Assembly (NCBI GenBank): GCA_020062545.1
Contig: JAGUWD010000001.1
Location: forward strand, 1 to 64,000
DNA from: Thermodesulfovibrionales bacterium
GTDB lineage: Bacteria > Nitrospirota > Thermodesulfovibrionia > Thermodesulfovibrionales > Dissulfurispiraceae
Length of the DNA: 64,000 nucleotides
Direction: 5' to 3'
Under the pieces are notes generated by a model. The model made no database searches and had not been told where the DNA came from. It saw only the letters and a list, made by a program, of their open reading frames with translations. Below are positions 26,719 to 35,581 of the stretch, one piece after another. The position numbers and the translations under genes are program-made. Numbering within the stretch: the first letter of the stretch is position 1; each line of letters starts with the position of its first letter.

Positions 26719-28002
26719 TTAAAGACCTCTCAATGTCCTGTATGCTGCATTAATAGTCTTACTTATATCGGCCTTTGTATGTGCAATTGAAATAAAACCG
26801 GCCTCGAACTGTGACGGTGCAAGGTTTATTCCCTGATTTAACATGCCCCTGAAAAACCGTGAAAACTTTTCTGTATCCGATGTCTTCGCTGTTTTATAAT
26901 CAACAACCTCGGTATCGGTAAAGTATGTGCAGAACATTGTCCCTGCCCTGTAAAATCTTGTCTTCTTGCCTGCCCTTTTTGCAGCGTCCTTCAGCCCTTC
27001 TTCAAGGTGCTGTATAGTTTTTTCGAGTTTCTCATATGTGCCTTTTCCGGAAAGTATCTTCAATGTCTCTATCCCTGCTGTCATAGCAAGAGGATTTCCG
27101 GACAATGTCCCTGCCTGATACACAGGGCCTTCAGGGGCAACCATGGACATGATCTCCCTTTTCCCTCCGTATGCACCGACAGGAAGCCCTCCTCCGATAA
27201 CCTTGCCAAGGCATGTCATATCTGGTTTAATCCCGTAATACGCCTGAGCACCTCCAAAGGAGACCCTGAAACCTGTCATCACTTCATCAAATATAAGAAC
27301 AATTCCGTATTTCTCTGTCTCTTTTCTCAATGCCTCAAGAAAACCGGGTTTTGGCAGGACACATCCGATATTACCGACAACGGGTTCGACAATAACGCAG
27401 GCAATATTTTTCCACTCTCTCTGAACAACATTTTTAAATGCCTTAATATCATTAAACGGAAGTGTTATGGTATTTTTTGCATATGATTTGGGGACGCCCG
27501 GACTGTCTGGAACGCCGAATGTCGTAGCGCCTGAACCAGCCTTCACTAAAAGCCCGTCAGCATGCCCATGGTAACACCCCTCAAACTTTATTATTTTGTC
27601 CCTCTTTGTAAATCCCCTCGCAACCCTTATAGCGCTCATTGTCGCCTCTGTCCCTGAGTTGACCATCCTCACTTTCTCGATAGAAGGGTATGCCTTAATT
27701 ATCATCCGGGCAAGTTCTATCTCAATGGGTGTTGGCGCCCCAAAACTTGTACCGTTTTCGATGGCTGTTTTGAGGGCTTTAACAACAGAGGGATGGGAAT
27801 GTCCCAGTATCATAGGACCCCATGAAAGGACATAATCTATGTATGCATTGCCGTCAACGTCGTAGATTTTGGAACCTTTTGCCTTCTGGATAAAAAGAGG
27901 TGAGCCGCCGACTGCCTTGAATGCCCTGACAGGGCTGTTCACACCTCCTGGCATCAATTCGACAGCCTTCTTATAAAATGTCTTTGATTTTCTCGTTATC
28001 AT
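26719..28002 (-). CDS. hemL: glutamate-1-semialdehyde 2,1-aminomutase
   Basis: PLP enzyme making 5-aminolevulinate from glutamate-1-semialdehyde (C5 heme pathway). About 427 residues from ATG 28002. The frame extends 12 codons further but family alignment begins at [12 protein letters not shown]. Motifs: [12 protein letters not shown], the PLP phosphate loop [33 protein letters not shown], the catalytic Lys in [18 protein letters not shown], and [13 protein letters not shown]. It sits directly upstream of 15 heme sites' worth of cytochrome genes, a sensible co-expression. Confidence 0.95.
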   Translation of the reverse strand: MITRKSKTFYKKAVELMPGGVNSPVRAFKAVGGSPLFIQKAKGSKIYDVDGNAYIDYVLSWGPMILGHSHPSVVKALKTAIENGTSFGAPTPIEIELARMIIKAYPSIEKVRMVNSGTEATMSAIRVARGFTKRDKIIKFEGCYHGHADGLLVKAGSGATTFGVPDSPGVPKSYAKNTITLPFNDIKAFKNVVQREWKNIACVIVEPVVGNIGCVLPKPGFLEALRKETEKYGIVLIFDEVMTGFRVSFGGAQAYYGIKPDMTCLGKVIGGGLPVGAYGGKREIMSMVAPEGPVYQAGTLSGNPLAMTAGIETLKILSGKGTYEKLEKTIQHLEEGLKDAAKRAGKKTRFYRAGTMFCTYFTDTEVVDYKTAKTSDTEKFSRFFRGMLNQGINLAPSQFEAGFISIAHTKADISKTINAAYRTLRGL

Positions 28003-28067
28003 CCCGCTAAACCTCAAAAAAACATGGAAATGTAGCACAAATGTTTTGAATTTGTCAAAAAGTTCAA

Positions 28068-29129
28068 TTACTCTTTATCTTCAGTTTTCGACGACTCATC
28101 AAGGTCTATAATCTTCTTGCCTTTTATATAATCCTTGGTCTTGTAATCCGTTATACTCAACATCTTTCTGATGATATTGTTCATCCGGTCGCACTGGTTG
28201 TTAATGATATTCATCTCTTCCTCTGTCAGCGGTTCCCGATGCTCAAACTTCTCCTTAAAAAGACCTATGAGGTTATGGACAATTGTCATTGGCTGCCTCA
28301 TCTCATGGGCAGTAGCGCCTGCCAGCTCGATGATGGCCGCAAGCCTTTTGCGTTCCATGTCCCTCTCGATAGCGGAACTGAGCCTTTTGGATATGATAAA
28401 TGTTATTCCCGCAACAAAGATAGTGCTGACTGCTGCTATAGTCAACATGGAGATTATGGTTTTGCGGAAATCCATAGAATAAAGCAAATCATATCGTTCC
28501 ATAGGTATGATTATACTGATGCCTCCCCTTACATCTCCATAACTGTATCCATGTTTTGCATGGCATTTAAGGCATGATTCTTCAACCTTTAGCGGCGCTA
28601 TGTATTTAAAAACCCTGCTGCCGTCCTGTTCGAATATCTCTGCATTTTCTACAACATCGCCCTTCTCAAATTTTTTAAGCGCATCCCTTTCCCATTCATC
28701 AGGGAAATTATATGGATTAACAGGATACAGGCTTATAATACGAAATTTATACCCATGTCTCTTCATCGTAATTTCTGACAACTGTCTTGTCATGTATGCC
28801 GGATTAACCTTCGTATAACGCCTGCCGTCAACCGAAACAATATCCCGACGGGGGTCTTCAAGATAGGGGTTTGGAGGAGTTTCAGGCGTGACCTCCACAT
28901 AAACACCCCCGTGCTGTGCATTCCAGAGGCGTGTAATCATTATCTGGTCGAATAATGCCATAGCACTTTCTTTTAATGTATTGGTGAGCTTCCTGTCATG
29001 CGATTTTTTCTCCCATAGTATAAGTAATGCAAAAAGTATGCTGAGTATCACTACAAATGGGATGAAAAATGTTAAGGCCAGCCTGAATGGACTTTCCGGT
29101 TTGTTTATTTCTGAAAAGAACTTTCTCAC
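28068..29129 (-). CDS. heme-binding sensor with HisKA but no ATPase domain
   Basis: 353 residues: membrane helix (about 17-41), a periplasmic DUF3365 (Tll0287-like) domain with a c-type heme site CLKCH near residue 190, second helix (about 228-250), and a dimerisation/phospho-acceptor segment with [16 protein letters not shown]. The protein ends about 60 residues later with a charged tail, so the HATPase catalytic domain is absent. It may be phosphorylated by another kinase, act as a phosphotransfer protein or be a decayed kinase. It lies just upstream of hemL on the same strand. A redox or heme-linked signal is plausible. Confidence 0.8.
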   Translation of the reverse strand: MRKFFSEINKPESPFRLALTFFIPFVVILSILFALLILWEKKSHDRKLTNTLKESAMALFDQIMITRLWNAQHGGVYVEVTPETPPNPYLEDPRRDIVSVDGRRYTKVNPAYMTRQLSEITMKRHGYKFRIISLYPVNPYNFPDEWERDALKKFEKGDVVENAEIFEQDGSRVFKYIAPLKVEESCLKCHAKHGYSYGDVRGGISIIIPMERYDLLYSMDFRKTIISMLTIAAVSTIFVAGITFIISKRLSSAIERDMERKRLAAIIELAGATAHEMRQPMTIVHNLIGLFKEKFEHREPLTEEEMNIINNQCDRMNNIIRKMLSITDYKTKDYIKGKKIIDLDESSKTEDKE

Positions 29130-29298
29130 CCTTAAATTTTACATATATCGCCGCCATTCATACAAGGTAAAAAAATTGTAAACACATGACCTCATATATT
29201 CGAGAGATATAACTTGTCCTCCATGCAAGAAAGGGCATTGCCAGGGCTGCGATTCAGAGACATGCGCTAAAAAGTAGAGGTATATGATAGAATAAACC

Positions 29299-30759
29299 AT
29301 GAAAATACCGAGGGTCATGTCAACACAACATCCTGACAATGTCCTTCTGCCATTCTTTGCAGAAAGCCAGGATATGTCAGGTGACGATGAAATCCAGGAG
29401 GCATATTATGCCTTTTCCCATCTCGGTTGCGACGAGCAGATGTGGGACTGCGAGGGCAAGGAGGTCGACGACTTTGTTGTAAGAAAACTCCTCACCAAAT
29501 ATGAGCATTTCTTCCAGCAGACAAAATTAGGCGAAGATGTATTCCTTACATTGAGGGTTCCGAACCCTGATGTGGAAAAGGAAGAGGCAAAGGTGCTCAT
29601 CGAGACCCTCGAGAGCATACCCCGCTCATGCGATGCAGCAAGACTCTTTTACGGCAAAGATATCCCTCCCATCTTTGAGGTGATCCTTCCCATGACAATG
29701 TCATCGCAAAGTCTGAACAGGATTTATTATTATTACAAGGACTTTGTTGTCGGCAAGCAAAATCAGCCGTTTTATCCTGGGGATATAACCATATCCGAAT
29801 GGATTGGAGAATGCAAGCCCGAGGAGATCAATGTGATCCCGCTCTTTGAAGACAAGGAACATCAACTTGAGGCGCACAATATAATGAGGCAGTATCTAAA
29901 AGGCAAGGGCATTGCGCATCAGCGGGTATTTATAGCTCGCTCGGACCCTGCGATGAACTACGGAATGGTAAGCGCCATCCTTTGCAACAAGATTGCCCTT
30001 CAGCGATTAAGAAGGCTTTCTGAAGAAACAGGGGTCAAGATATACCCGATACTGGGCGCCGGCTCTGCCCCTTTCAGAGGGCATCTTGCACCGAACACGA
30101 TTGACATGATATTGGAGGAGTATCCCGATGTCCAGACATTCACCATACAGTCGGCATTTAAATACGACCACCCTGTTCCTTCTGCAATTTCTGCAATCAA
30201 TAAACTCAAGGCATCACAAATAATGAGGGGCTATGATATTGATGAAGGCAAGTGCATAGAGATTATCGATAAAGTGGCAGTAGAATACAAAAGGGTTATA
30301 GAACATCTCGCTCCCATCATTAATTATGTAGCCGGCTTTGTACCCAGAAGAAGAATGCGCAAGCTCCATGTTGGATTGTTCGGATATGCCAGAAGTGTGG
30401 GGAAAGTAACACTTCCGCGCGTTATTAGTTTCTGCGCAGCATGCTATTCCATCGGGCTTCCTCCGGAAATCCTCGGATTAAATGTGCTTACCCCTGCAGA
30501 CATTGCGTGCATGAAGGATATGCATGTCAATTTTATGTTCGATATGAAAACTGCCATGTCGTACTTCAATGAGGATGTACTCACAATATTGCCTGATGAG
30601 GTAAAATCGTCTCTAAAACTGGACTGGGGCGATTACAAGATTAATCCCGAACATAAAGCCATTACATCAAGAATCGTAAAAGCCGTCAGAGACAAGGACA
30701 GTTCCAATTTGCAGGGCATGCTTGTGGAAGCAGCCCATATAAGGAAGTTCCTCGGATAG
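29299..30759 (+). CDS. ppcA: archaeal-type phosphoenolpyruvate carboxylase
   Basis: Fixes bicarbonate onto PEP to give oxaloacetate, an anaplerotic reaction. At 486 residues it is the short archaeal-type family (PEPcase_2), roughly half of the classical bacterial enzyme. It starts PRVMSTQHPDN, the family's N-terminal signature, and contains the expected arginine and histidine blocks (FIARSDPAMNYG, GAGSAPFRGHL, and FGYARSVGKV). This type is uncommon in bacteria and points to horizontal exchange with archaea or deep ancestry. A terminator follows. Confidence 0.92.
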   Translation: MKIPRVMSTQHPDNVLLPFFAESQDMSGDDEIQEAYYAFSHLGCDEQMWDCEGKEVDDFVVRKLLTKYEHFFQQTKLGEDVFLTLRVPNPDVEKEEAKVLIETLESIPRSCDAARLFYGKDIPPIFEVILPMTMSSQSLNRIYYYYKDFVVGKQNQPFYPGDITISEWIGECKPEEINVIPLFEDKEHQLEAHNIMRQYLKGKGIAHQRVFIARSDPAMNYGMVSAILCNKIALQRLRRLSEETGVKIYPILGAGSAPFRGHLAPNTIDMILEEYPDVQTFTIQSAFKYDHPVPSAISAINKLKASQIMRGYDIDEGKCIEIIDKVAVEYKRVIEHLAPIINYVAGFVPRRRMRKLHVGLFGYARSVGKVTLPRVISFCAACYSIGLPPEILGLNVLTPADIACMKDMHVNFMFDMKTAMSYFNEDVLTILPDEVKSSLKLDWGDYKINPEHKAITSRIVKAVRDKDSSNLQGMLVEAAHIRKFLG

Positions 30760-30765
30760 CAGGAC

Positions 30766-30794
30766 AGAGGGGAATAATCTCCCCTCTTTATTAA
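30766..30794 (+). terminator. terminator after PEP carboxylase
   Basis: Stem AGAGGGG / CCCCTCT with an 8-nt loop, then TTTATT. The peptidyl-prolyl isomerase gene begins 28 bp later with its own ribosome site. Confidence 0.75.
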
Positions 30795-30821
30795 CAACAA
30801 ATAAATCAAAAAGGAGAAACA

Positions 30822-31247
30822 ATGGAGAAGGCAAGTACGGGAAAGACCGTAAAAGTTCATTACACAGGCAGGCTGACTGATGGAACAGTTTTTGATTCTT
30901 CAAAAGATCGCGAGCCTCTCGAGTTCAAGCTTGGAGAAGGACATCTCATCAGGGGCTTTGAGAGCGCAGTAGAAGGAATGTCGGTTGGAGAGCAAAAGAC
31001 AATAAACATTCCTGCTGATGAGGCATACGGCCCTCACAGGAGCGATCTTGTCGTTCATATCGAGAGGTCTCAGATTCCGCCGGACATTGCACCGTCAATA
31101 GGAATGAACCTCCAGATAAGACAGCCAAATGGCGTAATCAATGTAGTCATAACAGATATGGATGAGTCGAGCATCACCTTAGATGCAAATCATCCCCTGT
31201 CAGGCAAGGATTTAACATTCGATATAGAGCTTGTAGAGGTAGCCTGA
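30822..31247 (+). CDS. SlyD-type FKBP peptidyl-prolyl isomerase
   Basis: 141 residues, cytosolic (no signal). It opens with VKVHYTGRLTDGTVFDSS, the FKBP first strand, followed by PLEFKLGEGHLIRGFE and VGEQKTINIPADEAYG. After that comes the insert-in-flap chaperone domain typical of SlyD, then a return strand (HPLSGKDLTFDIELVE). The His-rich metal-binding tail of E. coli SlyD is missing. It is a folding helper. RBS AAGGAG precedes ATG 30822. Confidence 0.92.
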   Translation: MEKASTGKTVKVHYTGRLTDGTVFDSSKDREPLEFKLGEGHLIRGFESAVEGMSVGEQKTINIPADEAYGPHRSDLVVHIERSQIPPDIAPSIGMNLQIRQPNGVINVVITDMDESSITLDANHPLSGKDLTFDIELVEVA

Positions 31248-31261
31248 TACACAAACAAGAC

Positions 31262-31303
31262 AGGCGCGGGTAAAGATTTTTCATTTGTTTTTACCTGCGC
31301 CTT
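31262..31303 (+). terminator. hairpin after slyD-like gene
   Basis: AGGCGCGGGTAAA pairs with TTTACCTGCGCCT (one bulge or mismatch), followed by TATT. A likely intrinsic terminator with a weak U tract. Confidence 0.65.
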
Positions 31304-31405
31304 ATTATGGCAAGTTGTTCAAATATCCGCACGCCTGTTTTTAATTTAGAAGCAAAGCACTGAACCTCTATTTAAAAAACAAACATTTTATGCTATTTTT
31401 ATAAA

Positions 31406-32527
31406 ATGAAGAAGATAGTAGGGTTCAAAACAGCATTTTATGCGGCAGTGCTTCTGGCGCTTATTTTTTTTATAGGTTGCAAAAAAACGGAGAACATCCA
31501 GATTACTGACTTCGAAAAACATCCCCTATACAAAACCTACAAATTCTCTAATAATGAAAAAGTTATAGAGATAGGTGTGCCCACACCATGGGCATCTGTC
31601 AATCACATTGTTGAAGTAATGAAAAGGGATGAGATTTTCAGACAGGAATTGAAAAGAATGGGATACACGGTCAAATTCTATCCATTTATGAAAGGCGAGG
31701 ATATAAACTATTTCATGAAGAAAGGGCTCCTTGAAGGCTCTATCATCGGGGACATGCCCACCTTGAAAATGGCGTCTGAAGGACATATAACGGTAATGTC
31801 CCTGTTTCACAAAGGGAGCGTATCCCTCGTGTCCCGGGATATTTACAGGGCAAGGGATCTAAAAGGCAAGAAGGTAGCTTATCCGTATGGCTCGATATCG
31901 CATTATTATCTGCTCAAGCTCTTAAAAGAAAATGGAATGTCAGAAAACGACATAAGGCATGAGCCGATGGACACAAAGGATATGCTCGATGCCATGGAGA
32001 ATAAAAAGATAGATGCATTCACAACATTCGAGCCTACTGCAACCATATACACAAAAATAGATCCTACCCTTCATACCATCCACCGCTCGTTTTCGAGCTA
32101 CGGTTTTTTTAATATAAGAAAGGATTACGGAGAAAGGCATAAGGACGCCGTAAAGGCTGTTATCGCTGCTCAGATAAGGGCGATAACATGGCTCACTGAA
32201 TCCAATAAAAACATTAACATGGCGAGCCTCTGGATGGCAGAGGAATCGGCTAAGATAGCCCGAATTCCTCTTGTCAAATATATAAAAGAACTCAACTCTA
32301 TTTCTGCCGAAGACATTTCCGGCAACACCGATATTAAGTCGATAGTTCCGGGTGCGGAATTGCTCAAACCGGGCGGAGACATAAACAATGAATTCGAATT
32401 TCTCAAAACAATAGGGTTTATTCCGAAAGACAGAAAATGGGAAGATGCTACAAGGCATTTTGATACACACACTGCCGGAGATGTAATAAAAGGCATGAAG
32501 TCAAACCTTGCAAAGATACCGCAATGA
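31406..32527 (+). CDS. NrtA/SsuA-type binding lipoprotein coupled to a sensor kinase
   Basis: 373 residues: lipoprotein signal (hydrophobic stretch to FFIGC), then a type 2 binding fold resembling nitrate/sulfonate/taurine binding proteins (EIGVPTPWASVNHIVEV, GSIIGDMPTLKMA, DLKGKKVAYPYGS, ENKKIDAFTTFEPTA). The ligand is unknown. It overlaps the following hybrid kinase by 4 bp and no transporter genes are present, repeating the binding-protein-plus-kinase arrangement at 4.3-8.4 kb. I infer that it presents a small molecule to the kinase sensor domain. A TATTTTTATAAAATG stretch holds a possible -10 close to the start. Confidence 0.83.
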   Translation: MKKIVGFKTAFYAAVLLALIFFIGCKKTENIQITDFEKHPLYKTYKFSNNEKVIEIGVPTPWASVNHIVEVMKRDEIFRQELKRMGYTVKFYPFMKGEDINYFMKKGLLEGSIIGDMPTLKMASEGHITVMSLFHKGSVSLVSRDIYRARDLKGKKVAYPYGSISHYYLLKLLKENGMSENDIRHEPMDTKDMLDAMENKKIDAFTTFEPTATIYTKIDPTLHTIHRSFSSYGFFNIRKDYGERHKDAVKAVIAAQIRAITWLTESNKNINMASLWMAEESAKIARIPLVKYIKELNSISAEDISGNTDIKSIVPGAELLKPGGDINNEFEFLKTIGFIPKDRKWEDATRHFDTHTAGDVIKGMKSNLAKIPQ

Positions 32528-34965
32528 AAGCCTTTAACAGCATAAAGTTCAGGCTCACATCAGGGATATCCTTCCTTATAATCGCAATCACAGTCCTGCT
32601 GAGCGTGCTGAGCTATGAGCATGAGAGAAAGGCAATCCAAAACCGCATATACGCACAGTTGAATGCAACTGCAGACTTAAAAAAGGAACTTGTGGTCAAT
32701 TATGTAGATGAAAGGATAAATGACCTGAGAACAATAGCCACAGCAGAGCATCTCCGCAACAGCATCTTCTCATTATTGGATAAAAAAACAGACATACAAA
32801 AGACAGAGGAGTACAGATATATCAGTCAGCGCCTCCGATCATTAAAAAACATCAACCGCGATTACCTGAGCATAGAGGTTGTCGACCTTAAAGGCAATAT
32901 CATAGTCTCCTCAAACGACAGCCATTCCGACTCTAACCACCGCCATAAGCATGAACACAAGGGAGGAATCGGCAAATATTTGGAAAGTATAAAAAGGGGC
33001 AGCGCTGTTATAATGCAGGACTATCTGGATTCTGAAACAAGGCATCTGGACTTTGCCATAGGTATCAAAGACAGGGACGGGAGCGTGAGGGCGGTAACTG
33101 TAAGCAGTATAGTTCTGAAGGATACTATTTTCGCCATATTCAGCGACTACACGGGTCTCGGACATACAGGAGAAACGCTGCTTGTGAGACTATCCAATGG
33201 TAGTCTTATGCATATCAATCCCACAAGGCATTCGAATATTCTGAAGACAGAGGCTCACATCCCCTCCAGTGAACACTTCAAATTAGGAATATCTGCTGCA
33301 TCGGGCAAAGAAGGAATGGACGAAGGGATCGACTATAGGGGCAAAAAAGTCATCGGTGCATACAGGCATATACCGGCTCTCGGATGGGGCATTGTAGCCA
33401 AGATCGACGCCGATGAGGCATTCAAAGAAATAAAAACATTAAGGAAAAGGATTTTTATCTCCAGCATCTGGATACTGGGGATAATGCTCGTGGCCACTTA
33501 TCTTATTACACGCAGGTTCACCGCGCCTATTATAGAACTAACCCGAAAGACAAGGTCTGTAGCCTCCGGGGATTATGCTATCAGAATAAAATCTGAACGG
33601 AAAGATGAGATAGGAGACCTCGAAAAAAATTTCGATGAAATGGTGGAAGCACTTGATAAAGCGAAAACAGAAATAGAAAACAAGCAGAGAGAACTTGAAG
33701 AAGTCAATTATGATCTCGAAAGAAAGGTTAGGGAGAGGACGCAGGAACTCTCCGATGCAAACACCGCACTATTAAAGGCATTGGAGAATATCAAAAAGGA
33801 GACCGCTGAAAAAAAGAAACTCGAAGAAATGCTCCTCCATTCGCAAAAGATGGAGGCCATCGGGCAGCTTGCAGGGGGGATAGCCCACGACTTTAACAAC
33901 ATGCTCAGTGCAATAATAGGATTCGGCGGTCTTATAAACATGAATATGAGCGACGATGACCCGAATAGAACCTATCTCAAAGAAATACTTGCCGCAGGAG
34001 AAAGGGCTTCCCATCTAACTCAGGGTCTGCTTACATTCAGCAGGAAACAGATTATCAATCCAAAGCCCGTAAGCCTGAATGAAATTATAAGGAGCATAGA
34101 AAAACTTCTCAAAAGGATTATCAGAGAGGACATAGAATTAAAAACCATACTTGCAGACAGGGATCTGACAGTAATGGCCGACCCAGGGCAGATAGAGCAG
34201 GTGCTGATGAACCTGACCACCAATGCAAGGGATGCAATGCCCCATGGAGGGATTTTAACAATAAGCACAGAACTTATAAGACTGGACAATGAATTCATAA
34301 AAACCCACGGATATGGAGAAACAAGAGAATATGCCCTCATATCTGTATCGGATACAGGCATGGGAATGGATGAAAAGACAAAGGAGAGGATATTCGAGCC
34401 GTTCTTCACAACAAAGGAACTTGGAAAGGGAACAGGTCTCGGGCTTGCAATAGTGTACGGAATAATAAAACAGCATAATGGTTATATAAATTGCTACAGC
34501 GAACCATGCAAAGGCACGACATTCAGGATATATATGCCTTTAATAAGCCCTGAATTTGAAAAAATACAACCCGCAGCCGTCCCCGAACTGAAGGGAGGAT
34601 CGGAAACAGTATTGGTAGCGGAGGACGACACGGTCATTAGAAAACTGACGAGGAGCGTACTTGAGAGGTTTGGCTACAAGGTCATAGAGGCATTTGACGG
34701 AGAGGATGCAATACGCAAGTTCATGGACAATAAGAACAGAATCCATATCCTCCTGTTTGATGTAATAATGCCTAAAAAAAACGGGAAAGAGGCATATGAG
34801 GAGATAAAGAAAATAAGACCTGACATCAAATCCATTTTTATCAGCGGATATACCGCAGACATTATCCATGAAAAGGGCATCCTTGATGAGGGAATGAACT
34901 TTATCTCAAAACCTGTATCTCCCAGGGACATCCTGAGAAAGGTCAGAGAGGTATTGGATAGATAA
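32524..34965 (+). CDS. membrane hybrid histidine kinase (Cache-HAMP-HisKA-HATPase-REC)
   Basis: 813 residues: membrane helix (about 10-28), large periplasmic Cache sensor (about 35-290) containing an unusual His-rich stretch ([11 protein letters not shown] near residue 140), second helix (about 312-330), HAMP, coiled coil, HisKA with [11 protein letters not shown], HATPase ([20 protein letters not shown]) and a C-terminal receiver ([12 protein letters not shown]). The kinase-receiver part is paralogous to the kinase at 8590-10677. The His-rich loop could bind metal. Being translationally coupled to the binding lipoprotein, it probably senses through it. Confidence 0.9.
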   Translation: MKAFNSIKFRLTSGISFLIIAITVLLSVLSYEHERKAIQNRIYAQLNATADLKKELVVNYVDERINDLRTIATAEHLRNSIFSLLDKKTDIQKTEEYRYISQRLRSLKNINRDYLSIEVVDLKGNIIVSSNDSHSDSNHRHKHEHKGGIGKYLESIKRGSAVIMQDYLDSETRHLDFAIGIKDRDGSVRAVTVSSIVLKDTIFAIFSDYTGLGHTGETLLVRLSNGSLMHINPTRHSNILKTEAHIPSSEHFKLGISAASGKEGMDEGIDYRGKKVIGAYRHIPALGWGIVAKIDADEAFKEIKTLRKRIFISSIWILGIMLVATYLITRRFTAPIIELTRKTRSVASGDYAIRIKSERKDEIGDLEKNFDEMVEALDKAKTEIENKQRELEEVNYDLERKVRERTQELSDANTALLKALENIKKETAEKKKLEEMLLHSQKMEAIGQLAGGIAHDFNNMLSAIIGFGGLINMNMSDDDPNRTYLKEILAAGERASHLTQGLLTFSRKQIINPKPVSLNEIIRSIEKLLKRIIREDIELKTILADRDLTVMADPGQIEQVLMNLTTNARDAMPHGGILTISTELIRLDNEFIKTHGYGETREYALISVSDTGMGMDEKTKERIFEPFFTTKELGKGTGLGLAIVYGIIKQHNGYINCYSEPCKGTTFRIYMPLISPEFEKIQPAAVPELKGGSETVLVAEDDTVIRKLTRSVLERFGYKVIEAFDGEDAIRKFMDNKNRIHILLFDVIMPKKNGKEAYEEIKKIRPDIKSIFISGYTADIIHEKGILDEGMNFISKPVSPRDILRKVREVLDR

Positions 34966-35052
34966 AAACTTCATATGTTTTTCACAATCCTTTCTTATTC
35001 TTAATGAAGAAAGGAGTTATAACTATTACTGCTCTACAAAGGAGGTGAGAAA

Positions 35053-35475
35053 ATGAAAAAACTACTTATCGCAGCATTGATTTTATTGACATTCTCAATT
35101 ACGGCAAATGCTGAAACACCCCAGAAAAAAGGACAGATGCCGTCCCAGCAAAAAATGATGATGGGGCAGGGAATGATGCAGGGCGGACAGATGCCCATGA
35201 TGCAGCATATGATGGGACACGGCATGATGATGCAGGAAATGATGCACATGATGAAGGACATGATGAAGATGCAGGAGCGCATGATGAGTGGCATGACGGA
35301 GGAAGACAAAAAGGCAATGAAGCAGGAACTTTCCCGCATGACCGAGAAGATGGATAAGATGATGTCAGACATGCAGGGCATGATGATGAAATGCATGATG
35401 GGAATGCCTCCAGCAGAACCGCCAAAGGCTCCGGGCAAGGAAGAGCCGAAAAAGCCGCAGGAGCATAAACACTAA
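35053..35475 (+). CDS. methionine-rich periplasmic protein, probable copper binder
   Basis: 140 residues with a clear Sec signal (KKLLIAALILLTF, cleavage near ANA-E). The mature part has about 36 methionines, mostly in MM or MMM runs spaced three to four residues apart (GMMQ, MMQHMMGHGMMM, MMHMMKDMM), plus several His and one Cys, ending in a Pro/Lys-rich tail EHKH. Clustered Met on a predicted helix is a soft-metal (Cu(I)/Ag(I)) scaffold in other proteins, although no named family matches. Strong ribosome site AAAGGAGGTGAG. It stands alone between a kinase and malQ and is followed by a hairpin. Confidence 0.75.
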   Translation: MKKLLIAALILLTFSITANAETPQKKGQMPSQQKMMMGQGMMQGGQMPMMQHMMGHGMMMQEMMHMMKDMMKMQERMMSGMTEEDKKAMKQELSRMTEKMDKMMSDMQGMMMKCMMGMPPAEPPKAPGKEEPKKPQEHKH

Positions 35476-35488
35476 AAATCTATAAAAA

Positions 35489-35522
35489 TAGGCGGCGGGA
35501 ATATTACTGTCTCCGCCGCCTA
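35489..35522 (+). terminator. GC-rich hairpin after Met-rich gene
   Basis: Perfect 10-bp stem TAGGCGGCGG / CCGCCGCCTA with a 14-nt loop. It has no T run, so termination is probable but not certain. Confidence 0.6.
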
Positions 35523-35581
35523 CATATAAATACATTATTATCTTTTGTCTCCTGCCCAATAATCTGCTAAACTTATAAGGT

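Noticed and set aside
35034-35438. 134-codon minus-strand frame rich in Cys, Met and Ile
   Set aside because: It is the antisense of the Met-rich gene; its composition follows from the ATG-rich sense strand, and the sense frame has a signal peptide and ribosome site.
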